Source: Ctenosaura bakeri
Taxonomy: Eukaryota > Chordata > Lepidosauria > Squamata > Iguanidae
NCBI GenBank assembly: GCA_948474755.1
Contig: CAOLHI010000558.1
Location: 496,001 to 560,000, forward strand
Length of the DNA: 64,000 nucleotides
Direction of reading: 5' to 3'
Shown: one piece after another, positions 54,698 to 64,000 of the stretch
Numbering within the stretch: position 1 is the stretch's first letter
Layout: the number at the start of each line of letters is the position of its first letter
Translations under genes and position numbers: made by a program
The notes under the pieces: generated by a model
Told to the model about the DNA's origin: nothing
Database searches by the model: none
What the model saw: only the letters and a program-made list of their open reading frames with translations

Positions 54698-54775
54698 GAC
54701 GTGCCTAGCAACCCCATGAATTTCATAGAGTTTTCACAGGCAAGGAATATTCAGAAGTGGTTTTGCCAGTAGTCT
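54698..54775 (-). mobile_element. 5S-Sauria SINE tail fragment
   Basis: GAATTTCATAGAGTTTTC, then GGCAAGGAATATTCAGAAGTGG and TTTTGCCAG, are the reverse complement of the SINE body and tail at 46835-46900. The 5S head is missing. Confidence 0.6.
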
Positions 54776-54779
54776 GTCT

Positions 54780-55955
54780 AGTTGTTATAAGAAAAACCGA
54801 ACAGGGATCCCAAAAGGTGGCTGGTACGTAATGACCTTAACTCCTTTTTTGGAAACATACAAAACATTGGAATTTCAAGAATTCTGCCAGCTGGTGATAA
54901 GGGTGTCATCACCAAAAAGTCCCTGCAGTTTGTTCTGACAGCCTGATAACCGTTAGGTGCTAGCTTTCTGAATATGGACTTGCTCTTCATCTCTCAGATG
55001 CAACAAACAACACACATATGTCTTCAGTGTCAAAAGATATTTTCCTCTGGCAGTATCTGCTTAGTATTTGAATAATATTGAAATCGTGGTATTGACATCA
55101 CCATGTTCCTCATAAATTCACTAGAAGAAGCAGCAGAGGTGATCTAAGAGAGAACTGAACTGGGAACATGTTTCGAAGTGAGCCTCGAAGCCCTCCATCT
55201 TTCAACCTGTGCAATTATAAGCTGCAGCTCTTGAAGTTTCATTTCCATTGACAGTGTCAAGATATTTGTGGGTGGGAAAGTTGTGGCAGGGAGTTGTATG
55301 TATTTTAAAGCAAAAGACTGATTGTAATACAGTATACAAGGAAAGCGCAATTTTGCAAATGCTTTCCCTTCCCTTTCAAAGTGAGCACCCTTTGCTCCCA
55401 GTATAAAGCGCAGAGACAGCTGGAACAATAAACAGGCAACAGTCTATTCCAAACCTACACTCAACAACACTTCTAAGGAGAAAAGCATCTAATTATATTT
55501 CCCATCCTTCTTTGAGACCTTGATTCCATGGGCTTTTATTAGTCACTGTGCTGAGACAAAAGAACTCTCTATTTACATACAATCGGTTTAATATCTAAGA
55601 GAAGGATAAACGCTCTTGTCATTTAAGTAAGCAGTCAAGTTGTTTGAAAAACTGTGAGGTAATAAGCTGATACATGTGAAATAGCAATTCGGAGCTTGGA
55701 AATAATTGGGTAAGAGTAATGCTGTTACTTACAACATGTTCCTTTTCTCAGGTGACTAGGGGCAATGTGGTTGGCTTTTTAACAAATGAAGTTAAAATTG
55801 AAAAAATTAGAAAATATAAAAATTATTTTATATTTATTTTACATTACTCGTTTGGCAGAAGGAGTAATATTGGCTTATTTTTGCAAAATGTAATTTGGAG
55901 GGAGAAGGAGGTGGACATTTTTAATGATGTTTGGTTTTATATATTATATAAACTA
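54780..55955. other. No gene seen
   Basis: AT-rich DNA. The 126-codon plus-strand frame starting at 55719 crosses into the Helitron and carries no motif. Confidence 0.4.
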
Positions 55956-55960
55956 TTATA

Positions 55961-56369
55961 TCTAATATATAAAAGTCAAAGTTTCTGTGTTTGTCTGTGT
56001 CAGATGAAGGCCTCATATGATTGGCTGTGTCAGGCGAGAAGACCTCATACAGTTGGCTGCCTGAGAAGATTCTATGGAATCCTGGGGTTTGCAGTTTAGG
56101 GAGGGGCCTTTAGAATTCTCAGTCAGGGAGCTCTTGGGCCTGGCTGGTTGCTATGGAGATGAGGCCTAGCAGCAAACAGGAGGGCAGTGCATTCCCTCAG
56201 GAACCCAACCTCTGTATATTAATAACTCTGAATACAGATTGGATTGGGGAATATGGGAAAAGTTACAAATACCGGACAAGATAGTTTGGAGAATTAGAGA
56301 CACAGGATCCCAAATCTTTCTAATCTATGAGAAAATAAAATCCCGGGCAACACCGGATATGTAAGCTAG
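55961..56369 (+). mobile_element. Non-autonomous Helitron, 409 bp
   Basis: The 5' end is TCTAATATATAAAAGTC then AAAGTTTCTGTGTTTGTCTG, the usual TC-start of vertebrate Helitrons. The 3' end has the hairpin CCCGGGCAACACCGG followed by ATATGTAAG and the terminal CTAG. As expected for Helitrons there is no TIR and no TSD. The interior includes a piece of a type A MITE (56070-56142). No Rep/helicase is present. Confidence 0.8.
56070..56142 (+). repeat. Type A MITE fragment inside the Helitron
   Basis: TTCTATGGAATCCTGGGGTTTG then CAGTTTAGGGAGGGGCC and AGAATTCTCAGTCAGGGAGC match the centre of the type A family (compare 44545-44625). Neither terminus is present, so it is a captured or left-over piece, not an independent insertion with ends. 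Confidence 0.7.
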
Positions 56370-56374
56370 CGATA

Positions 56375-57240
56375 TATAAAAGCAAACACACAAGCACTCT
56401 TATATATAATATATGAAATATGAAATTATAGAATATAAAAATTATATATCTATATTATAAAATTATGTGCTATATAGTAATTCAGCAGTAGAACATTAGT
56501 AACATATTACTTGAGTAACAAATAATTTTAGTAGGCCAGATTACTTACAAAATCAACAGCAAGTGACACATTCTTTTTTTTTCTTTTAAAAAAAAGTCAT
56601 ATCCAGATGGTGTACTATTTAAAGGCAGTATTGGGGAACTGGCATTGTCAGGCATTTGCCAGGGCCCACATCCCAGCAGGGAGGTTACTGCCATCCCTGG
56701 CAGTCCCTGCACGCTGCTGCTCCTCTTCTCTGCCATTGCTGCCTGTTTCCTCCAAGCAACTGAGAATAGGGCCAGCTTAATTTTGCTGCCTAAGGCAACA
56801 GACAAGGGGGCATCCCCCATCCCCCATGCAGAAGCAAACTGGTCTGGTAGTTGAATTTAACTACAATAGCAATGAGGGGATAGCAGACTCCACTGTATCT
56901 GAGGCAGTAGTCTACGACAGGAGTCCAACTCAGACCATGTGATATCAATACCTCGGTCTTGCAACAGGGGCTGGGGAAAGTAGTGCCCCAGCTGGCCCCA
57001 AAAGTTGTTGCCTGAGGCAGTTGCCTTGTTTTGCCTAATGGTAGAGTCAGTCCTGAGTGACAATTCCAATGGGAAGTAACATAACAGTAGCGGTCTCCCA
57101 CTTGTTTTGTCTAGGGTGATAAGGTTGCTATGTCCCCCAGAAACAGTTGGCAACATTTGGCCTCTGGCCTAAATGCAGCATATTTGCAGCCCACAGGCCT
57201 CCCTGGATGCTTTGGGGCAAATATGTGCACATATATGACA
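56375..57240. other. No gene seen; AT-rich microsatellite-like DNA at 56395-56475
   Basis: TATATAATATATGAAATATG-type AT-rich DNA, then plain sequence. Frames of 91-103 codons at 56545-57156 are without motif. Confidence 0.4.
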
Positions 57241-57273
57241 AAAATGTTGTTGTTGTATGCCCTCAATTCATTT

Positions 57274-57284
57274 CACACACACAC

Positions 57285-57319
<35 letters not shown>

Positions 57320-57326
57320 TATATAA
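57274..57326. repeat. Microsatellite (CA)n(TA)n(CA)n at the L1 3' terminus
   Basis: CACACACACA, TATATATATATATA and ACACACACACACACACAC in succession, between the TSD and the L1 AATAAA. It occupies the place of the usual poly(A) tail. Confidence 0.9.
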
Positions 57327-58496
57327 TTTTATTCAAATTTCAACAAATAAAACAAAACAGTAATTTTTGCAATGTTACATGTAATGTTTTTCCTTCTTCC
57401 TTTCCTAGATTACAATTATTGATATTCCCTCTATTTATTATATCATGTATCGCAATAAAATGTTAATAATCTATAGTTTGTTAGTTCCTGCTATATATCT
57501 CTACTTTACTTGCTACATGATATTTCATTAGCTGTTAACTGTATAATAATTGTTATCATGAAAGATGTAATACCCTTCGTCTACCCCCAACCCAAATCTG
57601 TAACAATCTTCCACTCTTCGTTTATGTCCTCATCTGATTTCCCTTTCAATCTTTGTGTAAGTATGTCCGCATTTCTGTTTTCCATAAAAGCTGTCCACCA
57701 CTGTTCCGTTGTAGGTGTAGTTTCATTTTTCCAAAATCATGCATATTCAATACGGGCCGTTGTCACCATGTACAATATAATTCTCCAGTGTCTCTTAGTT
57801 GGTGTTGCATCTAGTGTATGCATCATGTTTAACAAGTAAAATTCAGGTGTCATCCCGAATTGAATCTTCAAAATTGAACTTATTTTCTTATGTATTTCTT
57901 TCCAATATTTTTGTGCTTTGGGACATGACCACCACATATGAAATAGTGTGCCAGAGTTCTCTTGACATTTTCAGCATTGGCCTGTACCTGTCTTATAAAT
58001 TGTCTTTAATTTTTCTGGTGTCATGTACCATCTATGAAATAGTTTGTAATAGTTTTCTTTTAAGTTTTGGGCAGCGGTAAATTTCTGTGTACGTTGCCAG
58101 CTCTGTTCCCACCATCCTAACTGTACTGAATGTCCAACGTTTTGTGCCCATTGTATCATTGCAACTTTAACTGTCTCTTTCTCACATTCTTGCTGTAAAA
58201 TTTCTTTGTACAAATGTGCTAGTAAATGTGGTGGATTTTCTCTTAACATACTCAATAAATGAGTTTGTTCCTTTTGTTGAATTCCATAAGTTTGTACATC
58301 CATCTGAAATCTTTCCTTTAACTGTCTGTAGGGAAACCAGCTTAATTTTATTCCTTCAGTTTCCAGTTTCTCTTTTGATTTCATCTTCACACCGGAGTCA
58401 TCTGTTATGTCTAATAAGTCTTCATATCGTAACCATTTGTCTGTATCTTTCCATCTTCCAAAAAAGGCTTCTTGCAGGGAGACCAAATTAGGTAAC
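57274..58496 (-). pseudogene. 5'-truncated L1 LINE: end of ORF2, 3' UTR and (TG)n tail
   Basis: A perfect 16-bp TSD TGCCCTCAATTCATTT flanks it (57258-57273, 58497-58512). One minus-strand frame from 58496 to a TAG at 57581-57583 encodes the last about 305 residues of L1 ORF2p, downstream of the reverse-transcriptase catalytic core. Recognisable are YKLFHRWYMTPEKL, the zinc-knuckle-like C-x2-C-x8-H-x4-C region with GTLFHMWWSC, and KYWKEIHKKI. Two in-frame TGA stops (57971-57973, 57737-57739) interrupt it; the first lies between the first two knuckle cysteines, where family members have Trp. AATAAA (57328-57333) and a (TG)n/(TA)n tail follow. No endonuclease, so immobile. Confidence 0.9.
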
Positions 58497-58649
58497 TGCC
58501 CTCAATTCATTTCTGACTTACGGTGAATCAAAGGAAAATCTATCTTGTTTCCTTTGCCTTCCTCTGAGGCTGAGAGAATGTAATTTGCTCAAGGTCATCC
58601 ACTGGGTTTCCATGGCTGAGCAGGGATTTGAACCCTAGTCCAGAGTGAT

Positions 58650-58692
58650 AGTCCCTGCCAAATTGGGACAGTTGTAAGTTATGCAAAAAGAG
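58650..58692 (+). repeat. Terminal fragment of the CATACC-ended element
   Basis: GTCCCTGCCAAATTGGGACAG then TTGTAAGTTATG matches the right terminus of the family (GACTGTTCGTGCCAAATTGAG at 11463). Only about 40 bases are present. Confidence 0.4.
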
Positions 58693-58694
58693 AG

Positions 58695-61003
58695 CAAAAG
58701 AGAGTATGGACATTCCTGGAAGGCCAGAGAATGATGATTCTTCTCTAAAGCAAAAGGCGCCATCTTTTTTTAGTGAAAAATTGTGTTTTCTATTTTTTTT
58801 TTAATCACAAGTATTTCCTGAATGTATCTTGTTCCAGAGCTCCCCAAACCTAGAGCCAACATTGTCTTTTTCTCCTTCAATTTGCAAGGAACCACAAAAG
58901 ATTCACTTTGGCTTTCTTTCGATATTTACCTGAGAACTGTATGATCTGTATCAACTACACACCAAGTGATTTCATACCTCACCAAAGGGTATATAATTTA
59001 GACTTGTGTATAGGTTGGGGATCTCCAAATAGAGATCAAAAAATGAAGGGTTGCTAGGGAAGATTTCCACCACTTTCCTGCAGACTTTTCCTTCTCCAGG
59101 TGCCAGTGGCCAGACTCACACTCACATGAACCATCTTAAGCCCTTTGCTCCTCAAGAATCTGCTCTCTGACTGTGGCATTTGGTCAATGGCCTTTTCTAT
59201 ACTGGGGAGAGACAGGCAAATGGACAGTTCCACCTCACAGAAAAGGTTCAGTTAACTTCTTTGGTCTCTTTCTGTCTTGCCCACAGTATATTTTTCTTCC
59301 CAAATAACTCTACCTTCTTAAGGTAATTTTATCCTCATCAGTTTTACAGTACTAGCCCCTTTGACAACTGCTGATGAAGAGTTCATTTGCCATCTTAATC
59401 AAAATGAATTACTGTTCAGCAGGAAGTTGGCCCTACTATTAGACAGAGTGAGGAAGATATCTTAGGCATGTGATTTGGGATGCTATAAGTAAATGATATT
59501 TATTATAATGTTGTGGTGGTGGTGGTGGTTATCAATACCATTAGGGTTCCCAGACTCAAAAGTAGAGAGGGCTTCTGCACCTTAAATGGTTGCATAGGAG
59601 AGGGAATTTCAGCAGATGTTGCTTTTCATGCAGCCAGATAAAATGCAACACCTGCTCAAATGCCCTCTTCTATATAATAATTAAAGTCACAGGAACTGTC
59701 TGCAGTTTTCAGTATGGCAACCCTAGTTACCATTGGTATTAATACATTTTTGTTGCTCGAAAGCGGTGCAGATGGAATCTTCTTTTGCCCAAAGCAATTG
59801 GACTACTTTTGGTTATTTTGGCTGTGTACTTCAATTTGTGGTGTGAACTGAGGTGAGTTGTTGCTCTCCCTCCCTGACAGACTAACAGTGCAAGAGGTGG
59901 ATGGGTTCCTTACAGCTAGCCAGGAACAGTGAAGAAGGGAAATGATATCAGCAGATATTTCAAGATGGCAAAGAAGACAGCAAGATACTGGAGCTGCTGT
60001 GGATATAGCATAAGTGACCCATGCTGAGGACTGATATCTAAACAAGAGCAGGGTACTTTTGTTGTGTTAGCTCCTTTTGGATCTGCCTTGGCTACTACTG
60101 CGCAACAGCACTAGTAAGGGCATGGGACATTACCCCATGCAGTGCCCAGATAGTGGCGCATAATTGTTCCAAAAATAGTATATTGTTGTGAGATATTTCT
60201 ATATTATTATTATTATTATTACTACTACTACTACTACTACTATTATTATTATCAGCAGCAGCAGCAGCAACATCGTCATCATCATCTATGCTTTCTCAGG
60301 TGGTGAAAGGCATATGTTTGTCATAGCATCTCATTGTCCTTGTATGCAGTTTGCATTTAGTGTGCTATGTTTGGGGACTGGTCGTTGGAAGGTAAACACA
60401 TACTTAATTAGCAAATCTGATTACAGAGGCATGCATCTCTGAAGAAATCCAGCTATGGGTGGGAAAACAGGTTTACCACAGAGAATGGGCACACCTCTTA
60501 ACATCTAGTTTAATCATAAAGCATCCCCCTCATTCTCTTGGTGGTGATAAAAATATCTAGAATTGGTTTGTTGATATAGATTAGGGGTGGCAAAAGGGTA
60601 GACTCAGAACAGCTTCAGATTTCAAGAGTATTGCTGTTTCAACAGAAGCTGTCATGTATCTGTGCACTGAGTCTCCTATGCTTGCCTTCCTCAACCATTT
60701 GAACTCATTCGTTCTAAATCAGCACATTGGGAGAGGAGTGTATAACTTTTCTCTACTAGGGATGTGTATGAAACTGCTAGCACATTAGAACTACTATGCT
60801 ACATTCTGCTGCCTGTTCTCACATGAATGATATTTCAAGCAGAAATCTGTTTGCATTGTCTCATTCCAGCCTTAAAAATTAGTCAAGCTTGGGACTAAAA
60901 TTGGTAACAGCAGTGCAGGCTAGAACTTGAACCATGTGATATTCCACCTCAACCATTCAGTGACACTACCTACTCATTACTGTGAAAGTAACTAGGAAGT
61001 ATG
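58695..61003. other. No gene seen; (GGT)n at 59511-59529, (TTA)n/(CTA)n at 60201-60290
   Basis: No exon or complete transposon recognised in 2.3 kb. The two triplet microsatellites are the only structured sequences. Confidence 0.4.
60201..60290 (+). repeat. Compound triplet microsatellite
   Basis: A run of TTA units, then CTA units, TTA again, then (CAG)5 and (CATCAT/CGTCAT) units. All are triplets in one register, so a plus-strand frame of 84 codons stays open with Ile, Thr and Ser runs. This reflects the repeat, not a gene. Confidence 0.85.
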
Positions 61004-61004
61004 G

Positions 61005-61197
61005 TTTTGGTAGTCTGAGTGTTGGACAAGGATCATGGGTGATCAAATCCCTGCTTGGCCATAGAAACCCACTCTCTCAGCCTCAGAGGAAGGGAAAGGT
61101 AAACCCAATTTGAACAAATTTTGGCAAAATTCCATGATATCTTCACCTTCGGGTCATCATAAGTTGGAAACGACTTCAAGGCGCATGATAATAACAG
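61005..61197 (+). mobile_element. Sauria SINE
   Basis: GGTAGTCTGAGTGTTGGAC (A-box side), GTGATCAAATCCCTGC (B-box side), GGCCATAGAAACCCAC, CTCAGCCTCAGAGGAAGG and the tail GTCATCATAAGTTGGAAACG then ACTTCAAGGCGCATG. The first bases of the head are eroded. Confidence 0.85.
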
Positions 61198-61199
61198 AC

Positions 61200-62648
61200 A
61201 GGAAAAAATGAGACAAGTTCCTAAGTTACATCCTAGTATGGTATAGTTTCATCTGACTGTTGGAAAAAATAATAGGTTATGCTCTTATTCGACGTAATTC
61301 AGAATTGATGCTAAATGATGGCTACAATTCCCTAGGAAAACATGAGTGCATGGAAAAGCCAAACTTTTTAGATCCTTTGAACAAATATGGTGAATGGGAA
61401 ATGGCACCCAACTTATAAAACTCTATTTTATTTGATTTATACACCATCGTTTACCAAAAAAGCTCCCAGAGAAATTTTTGCAAAGGTAAGTTAGATGAGA
61501 CATCCTGCCCTCAAGGTTTACAATCAAAACGGAAGACATAACACACAAAGAATAAAGGCTGGGGAGAGAAGAGACAAAATCGGGGCCAGGTCTACAGTGT
61601 ATCGGGCCTGAGCATTTGTAAAGTGACAACTAACCCATAACTCCAACAGCACCACCATTTCCACATTGTACATTCAGTCTGTACATATGAGGATATTATT
61701 AAGAACTCTGATCCTACATTCCCTGCCGCTTTCAGGCTTAAGCAGCCCAGGAGGGGTGCAACATGCAAGTGCTTCCCAAATCCTGGAGCCAGCCTTGAAT
61801 TAAGAGTGCTGTCTATGGCATATCCAGCATCCTTCTCTTCAAGAGAAACAAAATAGGAAGATCACCTCCTATTAATAAAAGGAAACACAAACCCTGCAAA
61901 ACCTGTGAACTCATACAGATCCTTTGGGGCTGGTGCTTTCCTTCCATCAACAGGCTCTGTCCCCATTTCAGATTTCAGTAGCAGCCTAACATAGTCCCAG
62001 GAAAGTAAAGGCGCCAATCTTCTTAAGGGGTCAGCACTCCAACAACATGAACGCATCTGGCTATGCATCATAACCACCATCACAGGATGTTGCCTTTTCC
62101 CCTTATGCAGAAGTCTGTCAAAGCCTGTGCGTTACATAAGTTGTCAGTGAACCAAGGGAAGCACTCGTCCACAAATAAGTTAAATGTATATAGGCTAAGG
62201 ATCATAAACCATTTTTATTTTTAAAGGGGTTTAGGAAATAGTATTAGGAATGGTTAAATTTGTCAGTTTTCCTTTCTCTCACACCCTAAATTTGAGAATT
62301 TTGATAGTTCCTGATTCAAAAATGAACTGATATGAAATTCTCATCCCTCCTTGAAATTGATGTGTTTGATTAACAGTTGATGAGCACAGGAGGGCTTTTA
62401 GATACTTTTCCTCTGTGAAGGGACGATGCATCATAATTTTCCTCTGTGGGTGATTTTCTTCTTCCTCTTTTACTGCCTAAAGAAAATAAGCTTTGCTTCC
62501 TTCTTTTTTCCCACCTTTAATCTTGAAAAATAGTTTCCAAAAATCACCTAATCAAACTGATAGCAAAGAAGCCATTAATCATCTTCACGTTCAGTAAATT
62601 GGACTGGGTCTCTGAGCAGAATTTGCACTTCAGTTACAAGGAAGAAGA
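61200..62648. other. No gene seen; weak L2-tail-like stretch at 61420-61560
   Basis: TATTTTATTTGATTTATACACC, then AAAAGCTCCCAGAGAAATTTTTG and ACAATCAAAACGG resemble a diverged L2 3' tail on the minus strand. Otherwise nothing recognised. Confidence 0.35.
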
Positions 62649-62652
62649 CCAA

Positions 62653-63107
62653 GGCCATTTCCACATGGGCTTAAAGAAATGGTGCAGAGCGTCCTCCAGA
62701 GAAGACGTCTGCATCTGGGAGCGGACTGGGTCGAACCTACTTACTGTAGATCCATACCTCAGCCCGCTCCCGAATGACCCGAAGTGGTCGTCCAGCATGC
62801 TTTTGAAAGACTGCTTGAAAGAGGTCTTTCAAAAGCATGGAGTGTACCACTCTGTTCCCATGCTCTTGTGCAGATTTGCAGGCTCGCACCAGTGCAAGCC
62901 TGCAATCTGCCAGGGGTGGGCTTTAGGTTGGCGAGCTTCAGCGGTTGGTGGAGAGCCTCTACCAACCAGAAGCCACCATTTTGTCCCCGGAGCAGTGCGG
63001 AGTGGCGGCCACGCACTTCTCTGGACCAGCCTGGACCCAAGCATCAAGCCCAAAGGTCTGATAAGTACCGGCACGGGGCGATTCCCTCGCCCCATGCGGA
63101 AATGGCC
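62653..63107. mobile_element. GC-rich Harbinger-like element, type B (diverged third copy)
   Basis: GGCCATTTCCACATGGGC at left and GCCCCATGCGGAAATGGCC at right, with a perfect CAA duplication (62650-62652, 63108-63110). It has the same plan as 19590 and 29172: hairpin CATGCTTTTGAAAGAC / GTCTTTCAAAAGCATG at 62797-62839, GCAGATTTGCAGGCTCGC, then GGTTGGTGGAGAGCCTC and CCACCATTTTG. The end sequences are closer to type A than the other two copies. The 182-codon plus-strand frame over it is compositional. Confidence 0.8.
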
Positions 63108-63185
63108 CAAGACACTAAAGCCTACAGCCTTGACTTTACTCATCTAGCCTATATGCATTTATGATTACATTTGTTCTCAATCTTA

Positions 63186-63387
63186 GGCCATTTCCACACT
63201 ACATTTTTATAGTGCTGTTATTCCACTTTCAACATCCTATGGAATCGTGAGGTTTGCACTTTAAGGAAGGGTATTTAGAATTCTCAGTCAGAAAGCTCTT
63301 TGGCCTCAGTAAACTACAAACCTCAGAATTCCACAAGATGTTGAAAGTGGAATGATAGCACTATAACAGGGTAGGGTGGAAATGGCC
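63186..63387. mobile_element. Fold-back MITE, Harbinger-like, type A
   Basis: GGCCATTTCCACACTACATTT and GGTAGGGTGGAAATGGCC, with TATTCCACTTTCAACATCC and its complement. The triplets TTA (63183-63185) and TCA (63388-63390) fit a TNA target with one change. It lies 79 bp from the type B element. Confidence 0.8.
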
Positions 63388-63389
63388 TC

Positions 63390-63880
63390 AGAAGGTCAAG
63401 CCAGGCCATCTGTTGGTTACATACATCTGTTTCAGCTTCCATGCTGGGTGACCATAAAATTCTGTCACAACACAACTGATAGGTTAAAGCACAGCTCAGC
63501 AAAGCTCAGCATTCCTAATAACAAACTAGATTGCAAGGAACAAGTCATCCATATAGGTAATACAGATATTCATTAAATAAAAGATGCCTGAAATAGTTCA
63601 TTAGTTGATGTTAGTTAAAAGATGCCTGCATTTTCCCTTATTCCTAGCACTTGTGTTCCTTTGGTTTCCTTAACTATGAAAAAATCAGGCCAGTTCCCCC
63701 CACCAGATTGAGATCTGATAGTTTAATAGAATTAGTTTAATATGGTCCTTCAGTCGCTGCTCTCATTTTCACAGGATCTTCTACATACTGTGAGATCTGG
63801 CACCAGACAGAGAGGAGCTGAGAAGGATGCCTTGGAAGTTCTATATTTTGTTGAAAAATAAGAATTGGAAAACATTTTTT
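63390..63880. other. No gene seen
   Basis: Unremarkable DNA. Confidence 0.45.
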
Positions 63881-63884
63881 AAAA

Positions 63885-63992
63885 TCAGAGCTTGGAAAAG
63901 TTACCTTTTCTAGACTGTAATTTCTAGAATCCCTTCAACCAGCATGACCATACTTCTGAAGGCTGTAGTTCAAAAAAAAAGGGGGGGGGACT
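63885..63992 (+). repeat. AGAGCTTGG-family MITE
   Basis: AGAGCTTGGAAAAGTTACC is the clearest terminus of this family in the window, followed by AGACTGTAATTTCTAGAATCCC, CAACCAGCATGACC and GGCTGTAGTTC. It ends in an A9G9 run and the right terminus is not seen before the window ends. Confidence 0.55.
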
Positions 63993-64000
63993 GTCCTCAG

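Larger units (their letters stand above)
57246..58640 (-). mobile_element. Sauria SINE, split by an L1 insertion
   Basis: The tail side, GTTGTTGTTGTATGCCCTC, is at 57246-57273. The rest resumes at 58513 with CTGACTTACGGTGAATC, CCTCTGAGGCTGAGAGAATG, CACTGGGTTTCCATGGC and the B-box region GGATTTGAACCCTAG on plus. The two parts join at the duplicated TGCCCTCAATTCATTT. Confidence 0.85.

Noticed and set aside
57971..58486. Independent 171-residue protein
   Set aside because: It is the 5'-truncated C-terminal part of L1 ORF2, bounded by a 16-bp TSD and broken by in-frame stops.
62599..63147. 182-codon plus-strand ORF
   Set aside because: It covers the GC-rich type B Harbinger-like element. The same region in the 19590 and 29172 copies does not keep the frame.

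Overview
This window reads as non-coding, repeat-dense nuclear DNA from a squamate reptile, most likely an iguanian-type lizard. The diagnostic elements are 5S rRNA-headed SINEs with a Sauria-type tail, tRNA-headed Sauria SINEs with (AAC)n tails, a fragment of their presumed partner LINE (BovB), CR1, L2 and L1 LINE pieces, a SPIN-like hAT transposon and a Helitron. I found no convincing exon of a host protein-coding gene, no tRNA or rRNA gene expected to work, no CRISPR array and no bacterial operon. All longer open frames fall inside transposons, a minisatellite or GC-rich MITEs, or lack any recognisable domain. The window is therefore probably intergenic or lies within a very long intron.

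Layout. 0-9 kb: a 5S-SINE fragment, PIF/Harbinger-like fold-back elements, a Sauria SINE and a 1.85-kb hAT-like element (6641-8494) holding older fragments. 9-20 kb: a solo LTR (9339-10250), a CR1 3' end, two copies of a CATACC-ended DNA element (one split by a Tigger-like insertion), and at 19.26 kb an inverted repeat containing a hammerhead-like core. 20-30 kb: more fold-back elements, a solo LTR split by a second copy of the TAGGGATGGG hAT (26173-27595), and a Sauria SINE split by a GC-rich Harbinger-like element. 30-40 kb: three solo LTRs with clean target duplications; one lies inside the SPIN-like hAT. 40-50 kb: an L2 reverse-transcriptase remnant, the full-length 5S-SINE, a BovB fragment split by a solo LTR, and a SINE abutting a hAT that carries a smaller hAT-type MITE. 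50-64 kb: more fold-back MITEs, a Helitron carrying a MITE fragment, a 5'-truncated L1 inserted in a SINE, and a third copy of the GC-rich Harbinger-like family.

The main result is an order of insertions rather than a set of cooperating genes. At least seven nested insertions can be dated relative to one another from target-site duplications (TSDs) read directly in the sequence. The candidates most worth a second look are: a group of Harbinger-like non-autonomous elements that share termini but have at least three unrelated interiors; the SPIN-like hAT, whose family is known for horizontal transfer between vertebrates; and the hammerhead-like module. Element names rest on recognition of characteristic termini and were not checked against a repeat library.
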